From Guadua angustifolia (Eukaryota > Streptophyta > Magnoliopsida > Poales > Poaceae), in assembly GCA_036346375.1 (NCBI GenBank), contig CM070512.1:43694466-43758465 (forward strand): 64,000 nucleotides of DNA, read 5' to 3'. The notes beneath the pieces were generated by a model, which saw only the letters and a program-made list of their open reading frames with translations, had not been told where the DNA came from and did no database searches. Below are positions 12,812-24,449 of this stretch, piece after piece. The number at the start of each line of letters is the position of its first letter. Position 1 is the stretch's first letter. The position numbers were made by a program, and so were the translations under genes.

Positions 12812-13156
12812 CTACCGCATTTTGAGGGACGAGGTAGGTATAATGTGGCACGACCATGAATCAGCAGCCGGGCCTTCCTGAATGGCGTGATATGCTGTCT
12901 GGAAGTCGGCTACCTCGAAGTTAAGGTACTCCGTCCGGAAATTCTCCTTGGTTCCAAATGTGACCGGCAAAGTGATTTGGCCGAGTGGAACGGAAGAAGT
13001 TCCGGGAATTACCCCGTGGAAGGGTGATGAACCACGCCTCAACTCAGAGCGAGGAATCTTCATTTCGTCGAAAGTCTTGGAGAAGAGTACATTGAGTCCG
13101 CTTCCTCCGTCGACCAGCACCTTCTTGAGCTTGACGTTGCGAACCACCGGGTCCAA
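12812..13156 (-). CDS. Protease region of element B pol
   Basis: An open piece carries the aspartic protease signature: MDPVVRNVKLKKVLVDGGSG followed by LNVLFSKTFDEM. The expected D-G triad is present as VDGGS, where plant gypsy elements show DTGA, DGGS or similar. It lies between gag and RT of the same element and would be cut from the polyprotein. It is part of an inactive element, so expression is unlikely. Confidence 0.75.
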   Translation of the reverse strand: MDPVVRNVKLKKVLVDGGSGLNVLFSKTFDEMKIPRSELRRGSSPFHGVIPGTSSVPLGQITLPVTFGTKENFRTEYLNFEVADFQTAYHAIQEGPAADSWSCHIIPTSSLKMR

Positions 13157-13189
13157 TACCGTGGAAATCTTCGAGAGTGCACGGATGTG

Positions 13190-14100
13190 ATCCGGATGGT
13201 GCGGCGACTAAAGGTTATGGGAACCTCGGACCATTTGAGGTATTGGGGTACTGCTGGCATGATGGCGTTGACATCCCTTTCCGTGAGCTTCTGTTTTCGC
13301 TTTGATTCATAGGCCATTGAACCCCCGTAGATGTAATTGAGCTCCCGTTCCATCTTTTGATATTCTCCTTCGTCATCTTCAGGAGGATCTTGTCTCTTCT
13401 TTTCGTCTTCCTTTGCTTCGCCTTTGGCGGGTCGCCTTCTGGACTCTCTGGCGAACCTTCTTAGAGTGAAACAATCCTTCGCTGCATGTTTACTATTCGG
13501 GTGAAAAGGGCAGATTGCCTCCATTACTGTGTCGTAGTTGTCGGTTCGTGGCGCGCGTTGTCGACCTTGCTCACCGCCGCCACTATCTCTTGCGTTTCCG
13601 CTTTCTATCGCGTTGTCTTGATGACTCGATGTATTCCTTCTTGTCCTTCTATCGCGGGCGATCATCTTGCCGCTCGGCCAAAGCATCGGAGGCCGTCGCA
13701 TAGCGATCCGCCAGCTCGAACATCTCTCTTCACGATGGTGGTGGTTTCGGGACATCTTCTTTATTAGGTCGGGATCATTGACACCCTTTTGGAATCTTTG
13801 CAATAACAGCGCCTCTGAGATATCCACGATTGTGTTCTTCTTACGCATGAAGCGCACGGATGAATTCTCGGGCGCCCTCGTTCTTCTTCTGGCGAAAGCT
13901 GGTATGAGTCCTGACTGTGTTCCGTGTCGCTCGTAAGTGCCACGAAAATTGGTGATAAAATGCTCACGAGTTCTTCGAGGAATTTATGGAATTGGCACGA
14001 GTCCGTGAGCCATGCTTGAGCCGAAGAGGTGAGCATGAGCGGAGATAATTAGCCATCACATTGTGATTCCCCAGGTGACCATGATTGCTAGGGAATAAAC
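13190..14100 (-). pseudogene. gag of element B, degenerate
   Basis: A gag core is readable across frames: LTSSAQAW and CQFHKFLEELV near 13970-14036, RFMRKKNTIVDISE near 13810-13857, LLQRFQKGVNDPDLIKKM near 13760-13810, then a charged tail with FHPNSKHAAKDCFTLRRF (a degenerate Cys/His knuckle) near 13445-13505. It ends in DVNAIMPAVPQYLKWSEVP, the junction to protease typical for this lineage. At least one frameshift near 13860 breaks it. Confidence 0.75.
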
Positions 14101-15171
14101 TTGGAGCCAAGCTTAGGATCTCTTTCTCCGTCAAATTTGGTGATGCTTTTTGGGTTGAATCGCCGGGCCAAACCACTCGGGCGAAGGCGAGAGTAAGCCG
14201 GATGCCCTCGATGGGGCGTTGCCTCGTCTTAGCGAGAGCGCCGGTGAGGCGATCGGCTCGGCGGTCTTCTCGATCATCGTGGCTAATGCCAAACGTTCGT
14301 AGTCATCCTGCGCTGTGGCGCTCTTCTTCCTCCGGTCCGCTGTTCGGCGTTTAAATAAACACGAAGGTCGGCCGATCTTTGTCTTGGCGTCTTCTCCTCG
14401 TCGATACTCCGCTGTGGCGCTGCGAACCGTATTCGCTTAACTTACTGTGAGTAGACACGGCGAGTCGAGATAGTTCCTTTTCCTTGGCGCCTCTTGGTGC
14501 TTGCTGAATGCCGCCGCCGCAACCATAGCTGAACTTGAGCTACGATCGGACGGCCGGACTATCGGCCGAGCAATGGTCCCAAGGTGTCGAGAAGCGTCTT
14601 GGAAGCGGCGATGTTCTGGCGAGGAGTGTGGAAAACCATTGGTTCCCCACCTTTGTCGCAAGATTTCTTCATTCACGCTATGCCTCTGTCTTTGGAGGAG
14701 TCTCGCAGGGTTTTCTTGGTGATGATGGTTTTCCCCCATGGCATTTGCCGCATCCTTTTGCGGAGGGTCCGGTTCGATCACAAAAATGCTGTGAAAGCTT
14801 GGAGAATTTCCTACCTCTTCCTCTGAATCGGAGGTGCAGGAAGATGGAGTGCATCGACACGTGAATCCAGTGGTTTTCTTGTATATTCGACTACTCGGGG
14901 TTCTCTATTAGCGATCCCGACTTCGAGATGGAGATCGGGCCCTTGGCTTCTTGTCCAGGGCGGATGGCGTTCCTTCTCGATCCGAGTGATTGGCGGCTAA
15001 GAGGACCTCGAAATTGGTTCGGATCGGGCCGATCCGAATCCGAGAGGGAAAGATAGCCAAAGTTGTCAACGACGAAGTCCAGGCTTCCGAAACGAAATAC
15101 CTGAGCCGGCGCGAAGGTGGCCATATTTCTGAAGATTGCCATCGAGCTTGCTGCGATTGATCCTAACGCAG

Positions 15172-15191
15172 CCCCTACCTGGCGCGCCAAC
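15172..15191 (-). other. Primer-binding site of element B
   Basis: Read on the - strand, TTGGCGCGCCAGGTAGGGG lies directly inside the 5' LTR. The same kind of site (GGCGCGCCAAGTAGGGG) occurs in element E at 42441-42461, so both are probably primed by the same tRNA, which I cannot name. Confidence 0.7.
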
Positions 15192-15634
15192 TGTCGACGT
15201 TTGTTACCGACAATAATGAAAAGGGGGCTACGCGCTGGACCCAAACTCGATGGTGACACAAGAACACCGATGTATCTGAGTTGAACTCTCGCGATGGAGA
15301 TAATACCCTAGTCACGTGCTCGGAATTATATGTGGCTAACCAATAGATGATCGAGATCTGTCTTTGAGGTGCCCCGCCCCTCCTTTATATAGTAGAGAAG
15401 GCGGTTACAATATTGAGTCCTACTCGGATACAGTAGGGTCTCTATCTGAACCCGTATTGGTTTGGATTACAATCATCTCCTGCTTAATATGACTCGGTTT
15501 CCTTAACTAAAGTCTATCATGATTCTTTCGCTCGCTTAACCCGGACAACCCTTGGCCTTATCCGATCGGCATGGCCCAATTGCTCTGGTGGGCTTTATTA
15601 GGCTCGCTGGTGGACCGGGATATATATATCCTGA
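15192..15634 (-). repeat. 5' LTR of element B
   Basis: 443 bp, partner of 5372-5814. On the - strand, CTATATAAAGG near 15383-15393 is a good TATA box for the element's transcript, which would run leftward through gag-pol. Confidence 0.9.
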
Positions 15635-15639
15635 GAGGG
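15635..15639. repeat. Target-site duplication of B, right
   Basis: GAGGG directly after the right LTR. Integrase sequence of A resumes at 15640. Confidence 0.85.
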
Positions 15640-16650
15640 TAAGTACCTGCTGCATGACATTCACTCGGGCCTCTCGTGGGGCACACTCTTCAGTCTGAGG
15701 ACAATGGTCGGAAGGCCTTCCGCATGGGGTACTATTGGCCTCGGCGCTCAGGATGCTCGTGATATCGTCCTTTTTGCCGAACTGCCAATTCCACGCCGGA
15801 AGTCGCATCAACCGCCTCTGGCGCTCCGGACCATCCGCTTTCGTGGCCCTTCTCGACAGGAAATGGACATCCTCGGTCCTTTTCCTCAGCGGTATGGGAA
15901 GAAGTTTACGTTACGTCGCTTCTCGACACCTTCACCAAGTGGATAGAGGCTGAGCAGGTCTCGACCATAAGCTGCGCCGAGGCGGCGGTTCATTTCTTCC
16001 GCTTGTTCGTGGTCACCAGGTACGGGGTTCCATGCAAGATTATCACTGACAACGGTACTCAGTTTACCAGCGAGTTGTTCCAGGAGTTTTGCGAGGAACT
16101 CGGCATTAAAATCTGCCCGCCGGTGGCTCACCCTAGAACAACGGAGCGGGAGGAACGCGCGAACCGTCGTCAAAGGCGTCAAGAAGCGAGTCGCAAATGA
16201 GCTCGTCGTCACGGCAAGGCACAGGTGGACGAACTTCCCGTCCTATGGTCTATTCAGTACCACAACAAGCCGAGCCATTGGGGTCCACACCCTTCCACTG
16301 TGTGTTCGGTGCAACGGGCCGCCCTGCCTCCCGAGGTCACGCTGGCTCTGCTAGAGTCGGCAGTCGACCAAGTCGACTTCGAGCACGAACGGTCTCTCGA
16401 CCTCACCTCGCGAGAAGAAGTAAGATGCCGTGCTAATCGCCACGATCAACGCACTACTCGCATGCTCTTCGCAGACATGCGTCTCGGTCGTCACGACCTA
16501 GGAAGCTCCTTGTTGGGGACCCTAGCCTCGAGGCGGATTGAGCTCGTCCGGCACCAACAAGTTATCCCGTGGTGGGAGGCCCCTATAGAGTTGTTTCAAC
16601 AGATCGCGCGGGCTTCAGAAGCTAGCGATGCCCGACGGCAGAGAGCTCTC
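15640..16650 (+). pseudogene. Integrase of A, main piece after the B insertion
   Basis: Integrase is readable across frameshifts: zinc-binding remnant (LLHDIHSG at 15643-15668), core with FTKWIEAEQVS (15925-15960), GVPCKIITDNGTQFTSELF (16025-16080) with the central catalytic Asp in TDN, and EELGIKICPPVAHPR. After that come the WSIQYHNKPSHWG segment and the stretch holding FEHERSLDLTSREEVRCRA (16378-16435). The C-terminal piece matches the integrase end of element C at 63464-63805 (- strand). Stops and shifts make it non-functional. Confidence 0.85.
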
Positions 16651-16889
16651 TAGCTCGTGGAATATAGATCGACCGGAAGTTTTATGTAAACCCTATGCCT
16701 CAAATTTCAATAAAAATTTGGTCTTTCACTTTTATGTCTACCTCCACCGATATTCTTGCTATTTCTTTTTCGACGGTTCCTCGTTTGTTTTTTCGAACAC
16801 GACCTTCGATGCGCAAACACATTAAGCTCTGGTCTAGCGGCCTTGAGTTTGGCGTTCACCGCCAAATAACGAGCTAAGCGTAGGCGAAC

Positions 16890-19800
16890 CTCTTCGCAAT
16901 CTAGCTCTTCCTGTGCTCGCTCGAATCGAGAACCTCGCCGCTTTAGCCGTCGCATGATATGCATGGTCGCAAGGACCGTTCGAGCACTAACGATGTCCGC
17001 TTCGTGCCTTTCTACCTTTGGTGTTCCCCCACTTTGCGGTCGTGGCCTCTCGTCCATACTTTAAGTCTTGTGCCCAAAGGCACGCGCCGCTCGACCTCGG
17101 ACCCAACGGGCTGGGTAAGGCTACCCTATCGGCCACGACCTAGAAAGCACGGAGCGGCTAACAAGCAAAGCAAGAAAGACTTCAAAGTATCCCCAAACCG
17201 CGGGTCCTAACAGGACGAGGTTTCTTTGTACACTAAAAACTAACCACTCTGTTAGTACATCCCTTGCTTTTTAAAGTTTTTTTCTGGTCGGCCACTGCGG
17301 TGAGCTTCTCTTCTTTCGAGCTCGGCGACTTTGGTCCTCGGGGCGGCATCACCACTCAGTTACGGAGGGCCACCGTGGAGGCATCCGGCTTCGGCGCCGT
17401 TAAATCTTGGAGTGAGTCATCGCGCGTCGCCGCCCTTGGCACGCGCTCAAGCCTCCTTCAAGCTCCGAGACCTTGGCCTCGAGCTCGGGGACGCTGCCGA
17501 GGAAGACCGGTCCATGACGGCCTTCTCCAAGTGCCTCGACCTTGGCCCTTTCGTCCTCGATGCCTTGTTGGCGTGGCGAGCTTCTCTTCGAGTTCGAGAT
17601 CTTAGCCTCGAGGTCGGGGACGCTCCGGATCGGGCGCCCGCTCTGCAGCAGCCTTCTCGGGGCTTCAACTTTGGCCCGCTTTCGACCTTGGCGCCTTGGC
17701 GGACTGCGCGCTCTTGCTCAAGCGGCCGTATAACCATGGTCGCGTTCGAGGCCCTAGCTCGCTCGAGCTCCGCGATGGGCCACTTCTTGTGCACTCATAA
17801 ATGCGGCGAAATCGTCAATCTCCTGGGCCTTCTGCTCGAGCTCTCCTTGTTCGACCTCAATGGTCCGGATAAGCTTGTCGCGCTCAACCTCCCGCGCCTC
17901 TATTGCGTCCAGAAGGCCCTTCAGCACGACGGCATGCTCCTGAAGGCCTTGTAGCCCTTGGGTGGCATGGTCGATCACCTTCACGACGAGTAGGGAGGCC
18001 CAAAATGAGGGAATAAGGAACACAGGCTACCAGCTACGAAATGCGCAGGAAGACCCTTACCTTGCAGAGATGGCCTTCCAGGCGTATGCGGGAAAACTCC
18101 TCGCGGTCGTCGATACGGTCGCGGGGGATCTCTTCCTCCTCGTCGACCGGCTCACCAGTGTCAAGGTCGACCCCGACCACCACAGCCTTCGGGCGGGATC
18201 TCGAGTTCTGCGCCTAAGGCGGCCTAGTCGTTCGTCACCTCCTCCGGGGGGTTCGGCCCGTCAACAACCAGGGAAGGCGCGACGGCAGTACTGGTCCCAG
18301 CCTTCATGACCGGGGCCCCACCCGTCTCCGGCTCTGAGGGGACGGCGGCCGGATCCGCCACAGGATTCTCGACCTCCGGCCGGGGTACGCGGCCTCGGTG
18401 CCAATGGCCGCTTCAGGCAGGTCCATGAGCCCTGCGGCTGGTCACCTTCGGTGGCGGAGGAATCGCGCCTCGGCGCTGGAGCGGCCGTGGTCGGGAGCTC
18501 GGGGTGTCGCCTCGGCGCGACCCGGCCTCGGGCACCCTCCCTCACGGTGGAGCCGGAGAGTCGACAACGGCGGCGCATCATGAGCCTCGCGGTGTCAAAA
18601 TCCGCTACTGGTTGCGGGTGGAGCTCTCCATCGTCCGAATCATCAAGGGCTGGTCGAACTCACCGGCCGGAGCAGTGCTCGGCGACCCGCGGAGTCCACG
18701 TTGGGCGAAGGCGACAGGACCAACTCAAGCGTATCCTCCTCCTCGGACTCGGACTGCTTACTGGACAATAGCCATCGTCAAAATGGGCAAATTTCGAGCT
18801 CGGTGCTCACGGATCTGCGATCAAAAGCATACACTAAGCCAAAAAGATGCGAAGGGCGGCTGACGGGATGCAAAGAATTTACAGGTCACGATCTCAGCCT
18901 CGCCGAGGGTCGTCGAAGGTCTTGTTGCCCGATCTTTGAGGCGCCTCACTCTTGCGTCCTTGCGACTGGGATCTCGAGGCCCGAGCCGGCTCCGCATCGC
19001 CCGCGGCAGACAGGGCCCAGGCTCGAAGCCCTGTGGCCGGGGTACAAGAGACTGGCGGCGGCCGCCAGGCTCTTCTTTGCAACTAGGAAGGTCTCGTCAA
19101 GCGCAAGGCACATGAACTCGGGCTCGGGCTCGGCCGTAGGGTCCTTACCGTGGCGCGGTTCCCCCACTCGACATGCGGCCTCTTCACCTCCTGACGGCTT
19201 GTCGTGGCTGAGGGGGGCCTCTTCCTCCCCTTCTTGAGTTTGCCCCCGCCGGGCAGCGGGAGCATCCTCCTGGCTGTATCGAACAGCTCCTGATGGTCCT
19301 GAGAACTTGCGTGGGTCAGAAGGACCTTCGCTAAAAACAAGATCAAGGGCAAGGTCGGGACGGCTTGCCTCGGCCTTCCGGCGAAGTACGTTCTTCGGGA
19401 CCGGATCGTCGAGGGTGTATCCATGCGCCCGGCTTCGAACATTCGAACATCTGCCGGAGACCGAGATTCCCGGTCAAGCCGCAAGAGCATGGTCTGCCAA
19501 GAAAGGTGGAAGATGGATTTGGAGGAAGTTCCAAGGCGGAGGCCTTGCTGTCGAACCTTCACTAGTGGGGTCATCGCGCCGCGATCTCGAACGGGTGCTC
19601 CTCCTCCGCAGAGGGGACACGGCTCAGAAGTCGGCGGCGATTGCTGCCGGTGAGGCCCGCAGCGTGCGCGGATATGTATGGCAGCAATGGCCTCCTCGTC
19701 AACCTCCAGATCTTGGCTCGGGGTCTCCTTCTTCTCGGTGGCGGGGGTCCCTCAGACGCCGAGCTCGAGCTCCCCTTTCTTGAATAAAACCACCGCTTTC

Positions 19801-20226
19801 GGGCGAGGGCCAAGTGAGTCCCGGCGGCGACGCCGGGAAGAGCCATTTGAGCCCGGTCCAAGTCGGAATCTGAACATCCGACCACGTGGTCCTTCCGGAG
19901 CGGAAGGGAGTAGTGGCGGAAGAAACGGAGAGGGTGGGAAGGATTCCTGTGAATCCCTCGCACAAATGGGAAAAGATGGCGAGCGAAGGGCGGAATTCGG
20001 TGCGGATTGATGAGCTCTATTTCGCAGCCTAGAAAGGGCGCCCGCCACGAATTCGCTCTCCGTCTGGCAGTAAAGGAAGGCGTAATGCTCGGTGCAGACG
20101 ATCTCATCATCCACAGGCGAGGCTCGGTCTCGCCGCCCGAACCGCCATGTCACCGGTCCACTATCCCGTGGCCTCGAGCTCCTTCATCCTCGCGGAAGAC
20201 AGGGTGCTCCTTCCAAGCTTGGTCAT
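16890..20226 (-). pseudogene. Antisense extra gene of A (Transposase_28 / coiled-coil type), degenerate
   Basis: This reads opposite to gag-pol, between integrase and the 3' LTR. The start at 20226 gives MTKLGRSTLSSARMKELEA, closely matching the start of the better kept copy in element C (MAKLGKSTLTVARMKELES at 59606). Further on, around 19900-20050, is the block typical of the Pfam family 'putative gypsy type transposon' (Transposase_28): an initiator-like CEIELINP and GILPTLS segments in shifted frames. From about 18020 down to 17450 it becomes a Glu/Ala/Arg-rich coiled coil. Multiple frameshifts and stops mean it is not functional. The family name includes 'transposon', but no DDE nuclease motif is visible and its role is unknown. 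Confidence 0.7.
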
Positions 20227-20621
20227 GGCGCTGTAGAGCGCTTGGTCGAGGAAGCGAACGGAAGAGGCCTTGCTCGGGAGAGGAGGCTAGAAGACAAAGG
20301 GCGCAAAGTGAAGCTTTTTGACTAGGGGTCTTGTGGTCTTAAACCGTAACGCTCCAAAGCCCGATCATGGCGCCTTAAAGACGTACAACCGTGATGTGAC
20401 GGGCGCAATTAAGGCTCGAGTCGAGCGCGCCAGTGCCCACCAACCGTTCACATCCGTACCAACATCGAGAAGTCCGAAGGTCGCCGGTGTCGGGGCCAAG
20501 AGACTTGCCTTATGGTCTCCATGAGCCTCGACCAAGGAGTCAAGACCTATGAAGGTTTTTTCGTCTCATGAAAAAGGCTCGAGGTAAATCTGAGGGTTCC
20601 TCAGACCTAGAGCCTCGGGGC

Positions 20622-21275
20622 TGGCCGACGAGGGCTGGGTACTCCTTGACCGGCCGGAGTGCGGTCAACGGATCCCCATGCTCGGAAGGCCCGACCGCGA
20701 CACTGGCACGCCTTGGGGCCTTCGACCTCGGCCTTGGCGCCCGAGCTCGGCACCCTCGACCTTGGGCTCGGCGGGGTCTCGCAAGAAAGCCTGGTCCGCC
20801 CTAGGATTTGGATCGCATTTGACCGACGGTTGCCAGAGCGGGTCGTGGGGATGACTCGAGTCTTGGCAAGTTCGAGGCGATTGCTACTAGCCCTCAAGGT
20901 GCCTGAAGGCCCCCTTTCCGAGGATTGCTCCGCCGTTGCGTGCAAAGGAAGTATAAAGACCAGGGCGCATGAGCTCCAAGGACGGCCGAAGACAACATAA
21001 AGACACACGGCGGCTCGAGCTAGGAATCACCATTCTTGTCTTGAGTTGTAAACTTTGCTCTGTACACCCATATAACAAGAATCACCGCCGCAAGGCGACT
21101 GGAGTAGAGCTATTACCTTCACAGGGGCTCGAACCAGTATAAACTCTTGTCTCGTGCTCGTTGTCGCCTTGCTTCGACCATCACCGCGATCGATTTTCTT
21201 CCTTCGTTCGAGCAAAACGAGCTCGGGTCCCATAAACTCTCGACCCTACCTCTTTTCTTGCGGATTGGCGATCCC
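20622..21275 (+). repeat. 3' LTR of element A
   Basis: Second copy of the 164-809 repeat, starting TGGCCGACGAGGGC after a purine-rich stretch and ending GGCGATCCC. A TATA box sits at 20952-20957. The family terminus CGTCGACA, seen in element C, is missing at the right end. Confidence 0.8.
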
Positions 21276-21280
21276 GATAA

Positions 21281-22694
21281 ATTTACAATAACCATTGACA
21301 CCCTAGGAAAACTAATTCTTGTACTTAATGATAAACATTTTATTATGGGAGCAGTGAAAATGCTTAGCCATGCTTAATCACGTCGGTACCTTACCATTAT
21401 GGAAATGATTTCATTCTTGATTCAAAATGAATTGTGGAAATTATGGCAATTGGTGTTGCGGTATTAATTTGAAATTAAAAGTGAAAATGATTTAGACCAA
21501 GGCGGATTGGTTGAATGGAGGGTGCGGAATGCACAAAATTTTGAAATGTGATTGTCGCCCTAGTCAATTAAGGACCGGTCGTGTGTTACCTTGGGCCATG
21601 CTATACAGTACAACCACATGTCTATTATGGGTACGACCTGGCTAAGTAATTTGCATGTATCGTTATTTGACTTCGTCATTGGGCTGTGCGGTTTGCCGGG
21701 AGGGTACTCGCAAGTATAAGATAGGGCTTCTGATCGGCGGAGGTAGCCCTACCAATGTGAAACCTTAGCGGCGGAGTCGAGTGCGTATATGCATTATAAA
21801 AGGCCTTGTCATGATCTCCTATGAAGCACACCAAAGGAAGTGTGTCAATAGCTTGGCGCAAAGGGTTGATCATGTCGTGTGGGTAAAGTGTACCAGCTCT
21901 GCGAGTCTTAAAACTACTTAAGTAGCCGTGCCCCTACGGATAAGAACAGCGTGGGCAGCTTTCACATAGTAGATTTTTACGGTTTTGGTTTTAAATGGAA
22001 AAATGATGATTTGGTTTGAAATGAAAATGTGGTTGGGAATCCGCGAGCGGCTAGAGCTCCCGGAAGTTTAGATTGGCGGCTAGAGCCAACCAGGTAGTTG
22101 GAACCTGGAAAATTGTTATACTTCAAAGTTATTTAATTATGTTATTTACATTTTGGTAAATCTTTGCTTTAAGAAATTATTACTTGTATTTCCTTTAAAT
22201 TTCGATTTATGCAAATGAGCCATATTATGCATTCCTTTGTTTAAGCCTTGCATTTAGTTAATTGCATTATGTTTCCAAGACTTGCGAGTATGTTGCATAC
22301 TCACCCTCGCTTTTTATTGCGGGGGCTGCTTATTCCATAAAGCAGATGATGGGAGAAGGGGTGAACAAAGAGCCTGTGATCCACCGTTCGACATTTGTGC
22401 TGGAGACTTTGAGGAGGAGGACGACTCGATCTTCTAGGGGCGTACGATCGGTTGCTGTGGGCATACTGATTGGCTCTTTTTGTTCTACATTTCCGCTGCT
22501 ACATTTTCACTTCAGCCGTAAGGCTTCATACTTGTAATAATGTGATGATGTTGTTACACTCTTTTGCTTAATACTGTTATGAACTTTATGATATGTCTGT
22601 GTTATCATCCTTTGTATCTTTGTGTGCTTAGCTGTTCTGGACTAAGCGGTTGAAACACGCAGGGAGGTTCGATTTGGTAATCCGGGTCCCCACA
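21281..22694 (+). mobile_element. Right part of Tekay/Del-like LTR D
   Basis: LTR sequence in + orientation ending GGGTCCCCACA, comparable to the reverse complement of the F LTR end (GGGTCCCGCA). The internal block near 21860-21950 (a GTGTGGGTAAAGTGTACCAG to AGTAGCCGTGCCC stretch) recurs inverted at 53640-53720, 45230-45310 and 49215-49300, so these LTRs are related. It abuts NB-LRR coding sequence directly. The opposite end lies left of the window, so solo LTR versus full element is undecided. Confidence 0.75.
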
Positions 22695-23237
22695 AGATAT
22701 CAGTGTGATGCCCCCGAAAGTTGGTGAGCTAGCGCATCTGCAGACACTCGATGTAGACCAGACATGCCTCGGCGGGCAACCGGAAACTGTGACAAAGCTA
22801 GAGAAACTTGAGCGCCTGATGTTCTCCCACAAGCATCACTGGGATACAATGTGGACGCTGCCCCGAGGGCTCAAGAAAATGAAAGCATTACGTGAGGTGA
22901 GTTTGGCACTTCTCAAAGATGATGTTCAAGTTGCCCGAGAGATCGGTGAACTAGAACGATTGCGAGTGTTAGGTATCTATCTTGACGGCCCCAACTGCGA
23001 AAAGGAGGTTGTCCAGGAGCTTGCCGCCTCCCTGAGCAAGACATACTCGCTCCAGTCGATCAACGTAGGTGACAAGGGTGATACCAAAGTATTGAACTTT
23101 CTCCTTGACCTCCCCTCACCGCCGCCGCTCCTTCGATGCCTTCGAATTGGTGGTGAAATTGATAGACTGCCAGTCTGGGTCATGTCACTCACACACCTCG
23201 TTGAGTTTACCTTGTCGTTGATGGAATTAATCTTGTA

Positions 23238-23494
23238 CTCCCTCCGTCCCAAAATATAAGGCGTGGTTTGACTTGGCACAGTCTCCTAAACTATATTTTG
23301 ACCTTTGATTTCTCTTATCCAATATCATTTATACAAACAAAATCACTATCATTACAAAGTACTTTCAAATACGAATTCAATGGTACCACTTTTATATCAC
23401 AAAATCTTTATATAATTAGACAAATCATTGGTCAAAGATTTTAAAGTTTGAATCTTGAAATGCGTGCGCGCCTTATATTTTGGGACGGAGGGAG
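23238..23494. mobile_element. Stowaway-type MITE inside TRIM LTR 1
   Basis: 257 bp with terminal inverted repeats of about 26 bp starting CTCCCTCCGTCCCAAAATAT, flanked by TA on both sides (23236-23237, 23495-23496). This is the common cereal Stowaway (mariner-like) family. It carries no gene. It inserted after the TRIM. Confidence 0.93.
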
Positions 23495-23675
23495 TAATAG
23501 GAAAGTAAAATTAGAAAAGTTTGTTTTAGTGTTATTATGGACTCGGAGTCTGTCTTCTGGTGAAGCCGACTCGGCCACGGAGTCCGGTTTGTGTGCGTCT
23601 AAATAGACTTTAAAAGGAGCAGTAAGCCCTGTACGAAGGAGCAATGAGAACAAAGAAGCAATAAGAAGAGCTTGT

Positions 23676-23750
23676 TAGCTCAGTTGGTTTCTTGTGCTTG
23701 TCTTGAAAATTGAAGGCTACGGTTCGAGTCCTCCTGGCTGCATGTTTTTT
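23676..23750 (+). promoter_or_regulatory. Pol III A and B box pair in TRIM LTR 1
   Basis: A box TAGCTCAGTTGG at 23676-23687 and B box GGTTCGAGTCC at 23721-23731 both fit the tRNA-gene consensus, with 33 bases between them, the spacing of a short tRNA gene. A run of six T follows at 23745-23750, a normal Pol III stop. The flanks do not pair into acceptor, D or T stems, so this is a tRNA-derived promoter, not a working tRNA gene. Confidence 0.65.
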
Positions 23751-23790
23751 AGTTGAATTTTTGGTTTTCTTCTTTTGATGTTCCAACAAT

Positions 23791-23802
23791 TGGTATCAGA
23801 GC
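23791..23802 (+). other. TRIM primer-binding site (initiator tRNA-Met type)
   Basis: TGGTATCAGAGC, the standard plant primer site complementary to the 3' end of initiator tRNA-Met, two bases after LTR 1. Confidence 0.92.
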
Positions 23803-23826
23803 TTAAAGGTTTTGGATCAAACCGCT

Positions 23827-23853
23827 GCCCCGGGAGGAGGAGACTCCCGGGGC
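23827..23853 (+). other. Strong GC hairpin just after the TRIM primer site
   Basis: Ten-base perfect stem (GCCCCGGGAG at 23827-23836 with CTCCCGGGGC at 23844-23853) around a seven-base purine loop, 25 bases downstream of the primer site. Each arm contains CCCGGG, itself palindromic. Position and shape resemble leader hairpins used for dimerisation or packaging in retroelements. That role is inference. Confidence 0.6.
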
Positions 23854-24449
23854 GGCACCTGAGGAGGCGGCACCCGAAGAAGCGTTGGCGGTGTGAAGCC
23901 GTCGGAGAAGGCAGTGCGGTCAAGGCGAGGTGACCGTGTGAAAGGTTGTCAACAAATCGGTATGACAAGATGGCAAGTGGTCGTCTATCTGTCATGTTGA
24001 AACAGCGGCAGAGGAGATCGACGAGGTGTGTCCCGGACGTGTTAAATAGCCCCTCTGATCGACTCCAAGTATGTGAAGATGTATTCAACGAGCTGAGTTC
24101 AGGATGTTGAGAAGATGAGACGCCATCTTGAAGTCGAGTTCGAAGAAGTTGGTTTCGATGAGTTGTGCCCTGGACGTGGAGTAGTTGTGTCGCCGTCCTG
24201 AAGTTGAGATCAAGGTGTGAAGCAAGTAGGTGTGTCGTCATCCTGTGTGGTGTGTCAAGTCCGTCAAAGTTGACTCCGGGACGTTGAAGAGGTGTGTGCG
24301 CCGTCCAAAATCAAGTTTGTCGTAGATGAGTCTGGGATGTTGACGAGATGCGTTCTCTATCCTATGTCGAGAATATGAGTTGGGCAAATCGTAGTTGCGT
24401 CCGATTGTCTCAATGAGTTAGAGTTGGGTTACAAGATTAAGGGGGTGAT

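Larger units (their letters stand above)
5372..15634 (-). mobile_element. Gypsy LTR retrotransposon B nested in A
   Basis: Bounded by two 443-bp direct repeats and flanked on both sides by GAGGG (5367-5371 and 15635-15639), an exact 5-bp target duplication. Coding motifs run on the - strand: gag (about 13190-14100), protease (12812-13156), RT (11765-12470), RNase H (10950-11680), integrase (9480-10320). A 3.1-kb stretch without pol homology separates integrase from the 3' LTR. The primer site lies beside the right LTR. Layout fits the Tat-type grass gypsy elements. Frameshifts in gag, integrase and RT mean the copy is inactive. Confidence 0.92.
164..21275 (+). mobile_element. Gypsy LTR retrotransposon A, interrupted by element B
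   Basis: Two similar direct repeats of about 650 bp (164-809 and 20622-21275) bound a degenerate gag-pol region read on the + strand: protease, reverse transcriptase, RNase H, integrase. Behind integrase lies an antisense extra gene. A primer-binding site follows the first repeat. Layout and antisense gene fit the Tat lineage of plant Ty3/gypsy elements. The coding region has many frameshifts and stops, so the copy is dead. It is split at 5371/15640 by element B. The sequence GATAA lies at both outer edges (159-163 and 21276-21280) and may be a target duplication, but the first LTR lacks the usual TG start, so the exact left edge is uncertain. Element C (58549 onward) is of the same family. 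Confidence 0.85.
23219..23788 (+). repeat. TRIM LTR 1 (contains a MITE)
   Basis: Same as LTR 2 apart from the Stowaway insertion at 23238-23494 and a few base changes, and it ends CCAACA before the primer site. Confidence 0.92.

Noticed and set aside
23669..23742. A genuine tRNA gene in the TRIM LTRs
   Set aside because: A and B boxes fit, but the acceptor, D and T stems do not pair and there is no normal anticodon arm. I keep it only as a Pol III promoter candidate.
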